From contig JAOACM010000248.1 in the NCBI GenBank assembly GCA_026417845.1, forward strand, positions 1 through 6,864: DNA of 6,864 nucleotides. Reading direction: 5' to 3'. How positions within the stretch are numbered: position 1 is the first letter of the stretch; every line of letters begins with the position of its first letter. The notes below the pieces were generated by a model, which had not been told where the DNA came from, did no database searches, and worked only from the letters and a program-made list of their open reading frames with translations. Positions 1 through 6,160 of this stretch are shown here, piece after piece. Both the position numbers and the translations under genes were made by a program. The DNA is from Planctomycetota bacterium (GTDB lineage Bacteria > Planctomycetota > SZUA-567 > H5-PLA8 > CALKMO01).

Positions 1-1593
1 TCCCGCCAGCAGCACGCGGTCCAGCGCGTCCACGGACGCACCCCATATGGCCAGGGCCGTCTCGACCCCGGACCTGATGGCGCCCTTTGCCAGCTGCAGC
101 TCGCGCACATCGCGCTGCGTGATGACTATGTCGCGGCGGCGGTCCTCCGTCGCATCGCGCGGCACCAGGACGATCTCGAGCCCGCCCCCGCCCTCGCGGA
201 TCCGGCCGGCCACCTTCGGCGGCAGTCCGGCCGGCTTCTCCAGCCGCCCCGCGGAGTCCACCACGCCGAGGTCGAGCAGGCACCTGACGGCGTCTATCAG
301 CCCGGTACCGCATATCCCCCGCGGCGGGTATCCTCCGATGGTGGATATCCGGATGTCGCCGCCTTCGATGCGGACGCGGTCTATGGCCCCGAGCTCGGCG
401 CGCATCCCGCACGATATCCTGGCGCCCTCGAAAGCCGGCCCGGCCGGAGCGGCGCACGCCAGAAGCTCGCCGCCGCCGGCCAGCACTATCTCCCCGTTGG
501 TGCCGATGTCTATGAACAGAGTCAGCTTTTCGCGGCGGTCGAGCCTGACGGCCACCATGCCGGCCGTTATGTCGCCGCCCACGTAGCCGGCCACGCACGG
601 CATCGTGAACAGTCGCGCCCGTCCGGAATAGCGCAGGCCGACATCGGCCGCCAGGACGGAACAGCCGCGCCTTATGACGGGCGTGAACGGAACCTGCGCG
701 ATGTGCCGCGGGTTCAGCCCCAGGAACAGATGGGTCATTATCGTGTTGCCGGCCGTCACGATCTCGTAGATGTCGTCCAGACCGACCCCGGCCTTACCGG
801 CGAGATCCTCTCCCAGATCCTGCAGACACGAGACGATCCGCTCCTGCAGGTCCCACAGGCCGTCCGGCGACTGGGCGGCGTGCCTGGCGCGGGACAGCAC
901 GTCCTGCCCGAATACCGCCTGCGGATTCGACCGGGCGGCCCTGCCGAGGTCCCTGCCGGTCGCGATGTCCGCGAGGTAGCCGACGACGGTCGTGGTGCCT
1001 ATGTCGAATGCCAGGCCGAGGCACGATCCGCGGGCATCGCCCGGCTGGACGCGCGCGATGGCGTTGCCCACCAGCGTCGCGGTGACGCGGAACGAATCCG
1101 CATGCATCGCCCCGGTCAATTCGCGCATCTCCTCCAGCCCGGCCTCCACGGACGGCACCTTCCCCCGCAGCGCGTCCGCGAGACGGTCCATGTCGGAACG
1201 CTGGTCATCCAGCGACGCGGGCGGAAGCTCGAGGAAATACTGGCGCACATTGGGACGCCGGACCTCCGCCGACGGCGAGACCCCATCCATCAGAACCTGC
1301 TGCCGGTAGAACCTGCTGCCGGGAGGCACCAGGAAGGCGGCATCTCCAGCGACGCGGACCCGGCATGCGAGCCGGTAGCCCTTCTCTATCTCCTCCGCGC
1401 CCAGGCCGCGGGTGGATGCCTCATCCGGCGGCGCGATCCCCTCGACAAGCCTCACGGCGCACTTCCCGCATGTCCCGGCGCCGCCGCAGGCCGAGTTCAG
1501 AATGATCCCGGCGCGCCCGGCCGCTTCGAGCACGGTTTCACCTTCGGGCACCTCCACCGTCACCCCGTCGGGCAGGAACCTTATCTTCGGCAT
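1..1593 (-). CDS. RACo-like corrinoid activation protein: 2Fe-2S ferredoxin domain plus ASKHA (DUF4445) ATPase domain; partial, C-terminus off window
   Basis: Translating down from the ATG at 1593 gives 531 codons with no stop to base 1. Residues 1-90 are a plant-type 2Fe-2S ferredoxin domain with Cys36, Cys42, Cys45 and Cys77 (the C-x5-C-x2-C...C pattern). After a linker and middle region, the ASKHA nucleotide-binding domain begins with LAFDIGTTTVVGY (DIGTTT at 197-202). It continues with FIDIGTNGE, GGYPPRGICGTGLID and ITQRDVRELQLAKGA. The visible protein ends at DRVLLAG, just before the usual final glycine-rich ASKHA motif. Known relatives are about 600-640 residues, so roughly 80-110 are missing. 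Family members use ATP and the iron-sulfur cluster to reduce inactive Co(II) corrinoid proteins to Co(I) in methyltransferase systems, in the cytoplasm. The start is supported by AGGGA at 1602-1606, 8 bases upstream. The partner corrinoid protein is not visible, so substrate specificity is unknown. Family assignment is strong; the exact role is inferred. Confidence 0.93.
   Translation of the reverse strand, partial: MPKIRFLPDGVTVEVPEGETVLEAAGRAGIILNSACGGAGTCGKCAVRLVEGIAPPDEASTRGLGAEEIEKGYRLACRVRVAGDAAFLVPPGSRFYRQQVLMDGVSPSAEVRRPNVRQYFLELPPASLDDQRSDMDRLADALRGKVPSVEAGLEEMRELTGAMHADSFRVTATLVGNAIARVQPGDARGSCLGLAFDIGTTTVVGYLADIATGRDLGRAARSNPQAVFGQDVLSRARHAAQSPDGLWDLQERIVSCLQDLGEDLAGKAGVGLDDIYEIVTAGNTIMTHLFLGLNPRHIAQVPFTPVIRRGCSVLAADVGLRYSGRARLFTMPCVAGYVGGDITAGMVAVRLDRREKLTLFIDIGTNGEIVLAGGGELLACAAPAGPAFEGARISCGMRAELGAIDRVRIEGGDIRISTIGGYPPRGICGTGLIDAVRCLLDLGVVDSAGRLEKPAGLPPKVAGRIREGGGGLEIVLVPRDATEDRRRDIVITQRDVRELQLAKGAIRSGVETALAIWGASVDALDRVLLAG
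1292..1323. repeat. 16 bp tandem repeat inside the RACo-like gene
   Basis: Two adjacent copies of AGAACCTGCTGCCGGT (plus strand) lie at 1292-1307 and 1308-1323, differing only at the last base (15 of 16 identical). The unit is not a multiple of three, so the copies are read in different frames (GSRFY, then RQQVL). The protein remains in frame across them and keeps the family-like P-P-x-S-R...Q-x-L pattern after the ferredoxin domain. Confidence 0.8.
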
Positions 1594-1768
1594 TATCTCC
1601 GTCCCTTCCCTGCTTCCCCGGCCTGTCGCCGTCAAACGCCGCCGCCGGAGCGTCGCAAACCATTGGATGCCGGGCCCGATCCGCAGCGCGGCCGCCGCAG
1701 TCTCCCGGCGCCCGTCCGGAAAAACCTACCGCCGCGAAGCCGGGATCGCGGAAGCCGCAAGCTCCGGG

Positions 1769-1999
1769 GCAACCGAAGGCGGTTGCGTTGTGCGTTATCG
1801 CGAGGGAAGTTCTGACCGCGGCAGGAATGCATTGCCCCGGCCGTACAGAGCGAACGCACAGGTCCGGATCTGCGTTCCCCGCGATTTTTACCCCAGGCGC
1901 CTTTCAGAGAGCGCCCGAGGCAAACACGTGCATATCCTCCCCGCGACTGACCGCCGCATCCTCTCTGACAGCCGCTCCTCCGGATCCACAACGCAACCG
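1769..1999. repeat. 13 bp perfect inverted repeat spaced by 194 bp, with a competing local hairpin
   Basis: CGGTTGCGTTGTG at 1780-1792 is the exact reverse complement of CACAACGCAACCG at 1987-1999. The left arm can also form a local hairpin: GCAACCG (1769-1775), loop AAGG, CGGTTGC (1780-1786). The two pairings share bases 1780-1786 and so exclude each other. The element lies in the gap upstream of the RACo-like gene. Its function is unknown; a regulatory RNA leader or a remnant of a palindromic repeat element are both possible. Confidence 0.6.
1852..1877. repeat. 7 bp stem-loop in the intergenic region
   Basis: GAACGCA (1852-1858) and TGCGTTC (1871-1877) are perfect inverted arms around a 12-base loop. 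On the plus strand TTTTTA follows seven bases later, and on the minus strand no T run follows, so it is not a standard terminator for the minus-strand genes. It lies inside the larger 1780-1999 inverted repeat. Confidence 0.45.
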
Positions 2000-2189
2000 G
2001 CTCCCTCGACGCGGTGCCCGAAACATGCCCCCGGCCGCGGGTGGAGCACCGGACGGGGGGCCCGCCCCGCCGGCCGGAAAGTCAACGGCGCGCCGGGTTG
2101 CCGGAAGAGCGAGACGCGGCCGCGGACGGACCGCCGGACGGTATGCATCCGGAAATCCTCCGCGCCGCCAGCCCCCGGACGCATCGCAT

Positions 2190-4328
2190 CTATGCCCCCG
2201 CCCAGCTTACGGCGACTTCAATCTCATCCGCCAGCGCGGCGCGGAGGTCCGGAATGTCGCCGAGGGCCAGTATCCCCGGGATGATCAGCGACGGCCCGTC
2301 GCGCGGCAGATGCCTGAAAGAACAGGGCGCATCGTCCCACTTGATCGCGGATATTTCGCGGGAAGCGAACGCGGCATACAGCGCCAGGATGCCGTCCGGA
2401 CCATTGGCCAGCACGCTCACGCTTCCCCCGAGGTGGCGTGCAAGGTCGCCAAGGATCGCCGCCGATATGGCCGCGGGAGGCAGGCCGAGGAAGGCGCCGC
2501 GCTGCGCCGCCACGAGGCTCTCAGCTACCCCGTGGGCGAGCACGCCGTCCGGCGGGAACCGCCAGATGGCCAGCGGCCGCGGAGTCCCCACCGGCACGCG
2601 AGCCTCGCCCAGCACAAGTATCGGAGCGCCCCTGCCCGGTTTGAACATCATCGTTGCGCACCCGACGGCAGTCCGTACCTCGAACGGTCCGGTGCGGCCA
2701 GGCGGGGGTATCGAGATGGCAGCCCTGTCGCCGACCTTCGCGACCAGCCCGCCGACGAATCTGCGCAGCGTTTCCAACCGGCTGGGCCGGCCGCGGTCTC
2801 CCGATCCTTCGCGCGGTCGCACCCCGGTCGCGTCCTTTTCCCGCCCGCCTTCTTTCGCGCTCCCGCCGGCCGCGACGGCGCCGTCACCCTTCCTTTTGCC
2901 CCCGGACGCGGGCGCCCTTTTCTCGCGTACGGACCTCCCGTCCTGAGCCATCCGGACTTCCGCGGAGACCTTCCCGGGGCGCGCCGGACTTCCGGCCCGC
3001 GCGGCATCCTCCTTCCCGTTCCTTCTATCGGCGCTTCTATCGGCGCTTCCGGGAGGCTCGGACTCCCTTCCCGTCGCGCGTTTCTCTACTGCCGGCGCAT
3101 ATGCGTCTCCAGACGCGCCCGCAGGATCCGGTCCGCCTTCCGTACCGGCCCCGCCCTCCTGCTCCGGCGCATCCTTCGCCTTGCCCGCCGCGCCGGATCC
3201 ATACATCGCCGAATACCAGTCCGCCGTCCCGCGCCGCCAGGGAAGCTCCGGCCCCCACGCAAGCCGCCGCTCCACCATGTCCATGAGAGTCCCCAGGCGG
3301 CGGACATCGCGCCTGTCGAGACACCCATCTGGCGCGCACCGTATCGGAGCCGGCACGCGGCCCGAAAACCGGAGTCCGAACGTCGCGGCGAAAAATTCCG
3401 CCGCCGCCAGACGCCTCCCATGATCAAGCTCGCGCTCGTGAGGCGACACGAACAACCGTACCGCCGAAGGGTTGGCGCCCCTTCTCCCGTAGGCATCCCG
3501 CACCCTCTGGAGCGTCCTCCACGCCAGCTGTTCCGGCGCACGGCCGTCGTTGAGCCCGGCCATCAGCAGCACCGGCTTCGGCGCGATCGTCGCAAGCACG
3601 TCCTCCGCCTCCGCAAGGCCCAGGATTCCCGGGATGATGGAGCACGGACAGAGTTTCCTCTCGGCTGACGACAGATACTGAAAAGTCCCGGCGCACCCCG
3701 ACACGGCCACGGCCGCCATATGATCGCTCAGGGCGCAGAGGAACATGGCCAGCAGGCCGCCGGTCCCGTGACCGGCACAACCGACACGGTCTCCCCTGGC
3801 AATGTCCTCCCTCCACGCGAGATATCTCGCCAGCGAGAGGAGCTCGGCGAGCTGAACGCCGAACAGGCCAGGGCCGAGGCCGATAAGCAGCCAGCCGGCC
3901 TTAAGGTCGGAATGGCCCATAGCCGCCCTTTCGCCGACCCCGATCGGATCGGGTATCAGGGCCGCGATCCCCCTGGAGGCGAGCATCTGTCCCATCAGGA
4001 CGTACTGCCGGTCCGATTTGCCGCCGCTTTCGTGATCGGGCACGAAGAGCACCGCCGGCGTCGGGCGGCGCCTTCCGGCCGGCAGGTAGAGATGGGCCGG
4101 CACCGGCGTTTCCATCTCGATCCGCAGCCTTTCGATCAGCACATCTCCTCTCCGGCAGACGCCGACGCGCGCGGCGCGCGGAAGGGGAGACCCACCGCCG
4201 CCCAGGCCGAGCGCGGAGACCAGCGCGCGCCGGAGTTTCGGATCCGCATGGCGATGGAGAGGCGCGCGCCGCGCGGCGATATCTGCCTCGATCCGGTCGT
4301 ATGTCTCCATCAGGGTGAAGCCGACCAT
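2190..4328 (-). CDS. Tandem alpha/beta-hydrolase-like protein (acetyl xylan esterase-like), both nucleophile positions lost
   Basis: The 712-residue protein has three parts. Residues 1-376 match the acetyl-xylan-esterase-like alpha/beta hydrolase pattern: a basic N-terminal helix, AHLYLPAG, AVLFVPDHESGGK, ASRGIAALIPDPIGVGER, the elbow region VGCAGHGTGG, then APKPVLLMAGLND (Asp261) and SPHERELDHGRR (His297, His303). The elbow G-x-S-x-G reads G-H-G-T-G, so Gly188 stands where the serine nucleophile should be. Residues about 377-515 are a charged Gly/Ala/Glu/Lys/Arg linker with no predicted fold. Residues 516-712 are a second, shorter and more degenerate copy, with elbow NGPDGILALYAA (Gly643 at the nucleophile position) and a repeat of the IIPGIL block (231-236 and 682-687). 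No signal peptide or membrane segment is evident, so it is probably cytoplasmic. The start is chosen for GAGGAG at 4338-4343 with a 9-base spacer; the next ATG at 4310 has no such site. The fold is well supported, the function unknown and esterase activity doubtful. Confidence 0.85.
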   Translation of the reverse strand: MVGFTLMETYDRIEADIAARRAPLHRHADPKLRRALVSALGLGGGGSPLPRAARVGVCRRGDVLIERLRIEMETPVPAHLYLPAGRRRPTPAVLFVPDHESGGKSDRQYVLMGQMLASRGIAALIPDPIGVGERAAMGHSDLKAGWLLIGLGPGLFGVQLAELLSLARYLAWREDIARGDRVGCAGHGTGGLLAMFLCALSDHMAAVAVSGCAGTFQYLSSAERKLCPCSIIPGILGLAEAEDVLATIAPKPVLLMAGLNDGRAPEQLAWRTLQRVRDAYGRRGANPSAVRLFVSPHERELDHGRRLAAAEFFAATFGLRFSGRVPAPIRCAPDGCLDRRDVRRLGTLMDMVERRLAWGPELPWRRGTADWYSAMYGSGAAGKAKDAPEQEGGAGTEGGPDPAGASGDAYAPAVEKRATGRESEPPGSADRSADRRNGKEDAARAGSPARPGKVSAEVRMAQDGRSVREKRAPASGGKRKGDGAVAAGGSAKEGGREKDATGVRPREGSGDRGRPSRLETLRRFVGGLVAKVGDRAAISIPPPGRTGPFEVRTAVGCATMMFKPGRGAPILVLGEARVPVGTPRPLAIWRFPPDGVLAHGVAESLVAAQRGAFLGLPPAAISAAILGDLARHLGGSVSVLANGPDGILALYAAFASREISAIKWDDAPCSFRHLPRDGPSLIIPGILALGDIPDLRAALADEIEVAVSWAGA
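3023..3049. repeat. In-frame 12 bp tandem duplication in the linker of the hydrolase-like gene
   Basis: TTCTATCGGCGC occurs twice head to tail at 3023-3034 and 3035-3046, followed by a further TTC. On the coding strand this gives the peptide repeat SADR-SADR in the disordered linker near residues 424-431. An exact in-frame repeat in an unconstrained linker is what replication slippage produces. Confidence 0.85.
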
Positions 4329-4337
4329 GTTTACGCG

Positions 4338-4343
4338 CTCCTC
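4338..4343 (-). promoter_or_regulatory. Ribosome binding site of the hydrolase-like gene
   Basis: The minus strand reads GAGGAG, then nine bases, then ATG (4328). It decides for the upstream of two in-frame ATGs. It lies directly beside the inverted repeat at 4345-4426. Confidence 0.7.
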
Positions 4344-4344
4344 A

Positions 4345-4426
4345 GAGCCTGTCCGGAAATCTCCGGGTGCTCAGCTTGTACGCTCGGCGATCCGCACCGC
4401 CCGGCAGGAAGTTTCGGGACAGGCAC
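4345..4426 (-). repeat. Imperfect 15 bp inverted repeat in the presumed 5' leader of the hydrolase-like gene
   Basis: GCCTGTCCGGAAA (4347-4359) and TTTCGGGACAGGC (4412-4424) are inverted with one mismatch in 13; extending to 4345 and 4426 gives 13 of 15. On the minus-strand RNA the 3' arm ends right next to the GAGGAG ribosome binding site. Part of that arm can pair instead with a local partner: CCGGA (4353-4357), loop of four, TCCGG (4362-4366). The two folds exclude each other, so it could be an RNA control element. The ends also resemble short terminal inverted repeats, but no target-site duplication is seen, so a miniature transposable element remains unproven. Confidence 0.5.
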
Positions 4427-4427
4427 T

Positions 4428-4433
4428 ATTATC
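4428..4433 (-). promoter_or_regulatory. Possible -10 box for the hydrolase-like gene
   Basis: The minus strand reads GATAAT (five of six to TATAAT) in GC-rich surroundings. Transcription would begin close to the 5' arm of the 4345-4426 inverted repeat. No good -35 box lies 16-18 bases upstream, so this is only a suggestion. Confidence 0.25.
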
Positions 4434-4748
4434 GGCGTCCGTCCCCTCCGGGAATCTCCCTCCAGGTCCCATCACAAAAATTCCCCCGGCGCCCGGTTTT
4501 CCGCAGCGTTCCGCCAGAACCGGCCTGTGGTTCCCGGATCGGCTTTTATCGGTATCGCTTCTGGGCCGGCACGCTCCAGCGTGCGCCCACCGCGGAAGTC
4601 CCTTCGTACCGGTGCCGCCGGATGCGCCGGTATGTCCCTCGCCAGCACCCGAAAAGCCCAGGCGCAGGAAGCAGCGCATCAGATACCGGATGCCGGCCTC
4701 TCCCGTCCCCGGTCCGCACCCGGGCCCGATTGGGAGATCGTCATCCGT

Positions 4749-4877
4749 AATTGTTTGCCGCTATCAGGCAGCGGCTGCTGCTGGTGGCGCGCGCGAACCG
4801 GAGCGACGCCAGCGCGCCACGAACGGATGCGATCCATCCGCTGTGCCCCGACATCTGGGGCCGGCAAACAATTGCCG
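4749..4877. repeat. Compact multi-stem element closed by a 12 bp perfect inverted repeat; candidate structured RNA or small palindromic element
   Basis: AATTGTTTGCCG (4749-4760) is the exact reverse complement of CGGCAAACAATT (4862-4873). Inside are further perfect stems: GCCGCT/AGCGGC (4757-4762, 4770-4775; sharing four bases with the closing arm), GTGGCGCGC/GCGCGCCAC (4784-4792, 4812-4820), CGGATG/CATCCG (4824-4829, 4835-4840) and GCCCC/GGGGC (4845-4849, 4857-4861). The right closing arm can instead fold locally as CGGCAA-ACAA-TTGCCG (4862-4877). Which strand is transcribed is unknown; both flanking genes read on minus. It matches no RNA family I recognise. It is not a tRNA, and the ends do not fit the attC core consensus. 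Confidence 0.5.
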
Positions 4878-4993
4878 TCGGCCTCTCCCGCAGAGCGCTT
4901 CCGCGGACCGCCAGCTCTGCTCTACGGCGCCGCCACCCCGGCGGCCGGACGACGGACCGCCGCCGTCCGGGCGGCAACTTCCCCTCCATATCA

Positions 4994-6043
4994 TCAGATG
5001 CTCCGCCCCTTAAGCCCGGCGGTTTCCTCGAACCCGAGCATCAGGTTCATGTTCTGTACCGCCTGCCCGGCGGCGCCCTTGACCATGTTATCCAGGGCGG
5101 AGGCGACGACGAGCACGCCGGTGCGCTCGATCAGTTTAGCCGACACATCCAGATAATTGGTTCCCCGGACGTTGCCCGTCGCGACCTGGGACGGATCGTC
5201 GAGCACGCGCACGAAGGGTTCGTTCGCGTACGCCTCCTTCAGTATTCTGAGCGCTCCGCCGGGTTCGGCGCCGGTTCTGACGGGTCGGCAGTATATCGTG
5301 GCGAGGATGCCGCGGTCCATCGGCGCAAGATGCGGGACGAACGTCACCCTGACGCGCCTGCCGGTGGCCTCGGCGAGGGCCGACTCGATCTCCGGCGTAT
5401 GCCTGTGGGTCCCCACGTTGTACGCGCGCAGGTTGGCCTCTACGTCCACGAACAGGTTGGAGTTCTTCGCGTTGTACTGGCGTCCGGCTCCGGTCAGGCC
5501 GGAATAGCAGTCGGCGCAAATCCACTCGGACGATACGGCACCGGCCTTCAGCAGCGGATACAGGGCAAGGGTCGCCGCCGTCGCGTAGCAGCCCGGATTC
5601 CCCACCAGCCGCGCCTTTGCGATCCGGTCCCTCGCCAGTTCCGGCATCCCGTAGACCGCTTCGGCGAGCAGATCCCGGCATGTATGCCTGTTGCCGTACC
5701 ATTCTTCGTAGAGGGCATGGTCCCTGAAACGGAACTCCCCGCCGATATCTATCACGCGGCAACCCGCATCGAGCAGTTTCGGAGCCAGCTCCATGCTTTC
5801 GGGCCCCTTTTTAGCCAGAAAAGCCACGTCGCTTCCGGCAGCGATTGCCTCAGGGCCTGCCGATACGGTCTTACCGGTTACCTCGCCCCTGAGGGCAGGC
5901 AGCAGATCGCATATATCGCGCCCGGCGGCATGTTCGGAAACCATCAGCGCTATGCGGACCCGGGGGTGTCCGACCAGCGCCCTGAGCAGAAATTCGCCCA
6001 CCAGGCCGGTCGCCCCAACCACCGAAACCCGCGCCTTTTCCAT
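4994..6043 (-). CDS. argC: N-acetyl-gamma-glutamyl-phosphate reductase
   Basis: ArgC makes N-acetylglutamate 5-semialdehyde from N-acetyl-gamma-glutamyl phosphate with NADPH, the third step of arginine (ornithine) biosynthesis, in the cytoplasm. The 349 residues match the usual family length. The N-terminus has the NADP-binding VVGATGLVGEFLL (Gly10, Gly13, Gly16). The catalytic cysteine is Cys152 in GNPGCYATAATLALYPLL. YSGLTGAGRQ, GTHRHTPEIE (His215), FVPHLAPMDRGILATIY and SALDNMVKGAAGQAVQNMN are further family signatures. The start at 6043 is preferred over the longer frame from 6085, because AAAGGAGGAG sits just upstream and the family N-terminus begins there. Two loops differ from common ArgC: IDIGGEFRFRD replaces the usual IDLSxDFRL-type motif, and FLAKKGPES replaces FLALPHG. 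No other arg gene is adjacent in the window. The assignment is secure; the loop variants are probably lineage-specific. Confidence 0.97.
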   Translation of the reverse strand: MEKARVSVVGATGLVGEFLLRALVGHPRVRIALMVSEHAAGRDICDLLPALRGEVTGKTVSAGPEAIAAGSDVAFLAKKGPESMELAPKLLDAGCRVIDIGGEFRFRDHALYEEWYGNRHTCRDLLAEAVYGMPELARDRIAKARLVGNPGCYATAATLALYPLLKAGAVSSEWICADCYSGLTGAGRQYNAKNSNLFVDVEANLRAYNVGTHRHTPEIESALAEATGRRVRVTFVPHLAPMDRGILATIYCRPVRTGAEPGGALRILKEAYANEPFVRVLDDPSQVATGNVRGTNYLDVSAKLIERTGVLVVASALDNMVKGAAGQAVQNMNLMLGFEETAGLKGRSI

Positions 6044-6050
6044 CAGGATT

Positions 6051-6060
6051 CTCCTCCTTT
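6051..6060 (-). promoter_or_regulatory. Strong ribosome binding site of argC
   Basis: The minus strand reads AAAGGAGGAG, then seven bases, then ATG at 6043. The near-perfect match to the 16S anti-Shine-Dalgarno sequence fixes the argC start and removes the 14-codon upstream extension. Confidence 0.9.
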
Positions 6061-6132
6061 CGCACGGCCGGAGGCCCTCGCTCACGCAAAGCCCGCCATC
6101 CCGTTAAAACGCGGCGCCATCCGCCCCCTTGC

Positions 6133-6160
6133 AGTATATTCCCCTCCGCGCTTTTTGAAA
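6133..6160 (-). promoter_or_regulatory. Candidate argC promoter
   Basis: The minus strand has TATACT (6138 down to 6133, five of six to the -10 consensus). A weak -35-like TTTCAA (6160 down to 6155) lies 16 bases upstream. It would give a leader of roughly 80 bases. The -35 region overlaps the palindrome at 6149-6163, a plausible place for an operator. Confidence 0.35.

Larger units (their letters stand above)
1594..2189. other. 596 bp intergenic region between the hydrolase-like gene and the RACo-like gene
   Basis: No reading frame here resembles a known protein. The open frames on both strands are Arg/Pro/Gly-rich translations typical of non-coding GC-rich DNA and lack good ribosome binding sites. 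The region holds a 13 bp perfect inverted repeat (1780-1792 / 1987-1999), a local hairpin at 1769-1786 and another at 1852-1877. I found no clear terminator for the hydrolase gene. There is also no convincing promoter for the RACo-like gene: TTGACG (1630-1635, minus) and TTGACT (2080-2085, minus) have no matching -10 box. Confidence 0.7.
4329..4993. other. 665 bp intergenic region between argC and the hydrolase-like gene
   Basis: No frame on either strand looks like a protein; the open frames are low-complexity Pro/Arg/Gly/Ser translations. The region is rich in inverted repeats: 4345-4426, GCACGCT/AGCGTGC at 4569-4584 with a two-base centre, the multi-stem block 4749-4877, GCAGAGC/GCTCTGC at 4890-4896 and 4914-4920, and CCGGACG/CGTCCGG at 4945-4951 and 4964-4970. 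No stem followed by a T run on the minus strand was found, so argC has no recognisable intrinsic terminator here. Confidence 0.7.

Noticed and set aside
1632..2184. Two minus-strand frames of 119 and 98 codons in the left gap
   Set aside because: Arg/Gly-rich with no motif or start signal; they read as non-coding sequence.
1788..3668. 626-codon open frame on the plus strand
   Set aside because: It runs antisense to the hydrolase-like gene. Its translation is Arg/Pro-rich with no recognisable motif, while the minus strand has a clear fold; it is a GC-driven shadow.
4345..4426. Complete miniature insertion element
   Set aside because: The terminal repeats are suggestive, but no flanking direct repeat is seen and only one copy is in view, so it is listed only as an inverted repeat.
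4480..4502. Intrinsic terminator near CCGG-CGC-CCGG followed by TTTT
   Set aside because: The stem is only four base pairs, and on the strand where T's follow no gene ends here.
4371..4679. 102-codon minus-strand frame in the argC-hydrolase gap
   Set aside because: Low-complexity composition, no family pattern, no good ribosome binding site and overlap with inverted repeats; not reported as a gene.
4749..4873. Integron attC site or tRNA
   Set aside because: The ends do not fit the RYYYAAC/GTTRRRY core sites. Although the minus strand contains GGTTCG and a CCACCA-like stretch, no cloverleaf with proper D and T arms can be drawn.
3720..5156. 478-codon open frame on the plus strand
   Set aside because: It overlaps the hydrolase-like gene and part of argC in antisense and has no domain or ribosome binding site.
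6044..6085. Fourteen-codon N-terminal extension of argC from the ATG at 6085
   Set aside because: The perfect ribosome binding site at 6051-6060 lies inside it, and the family N-terminus begins at the ATG at 6043.
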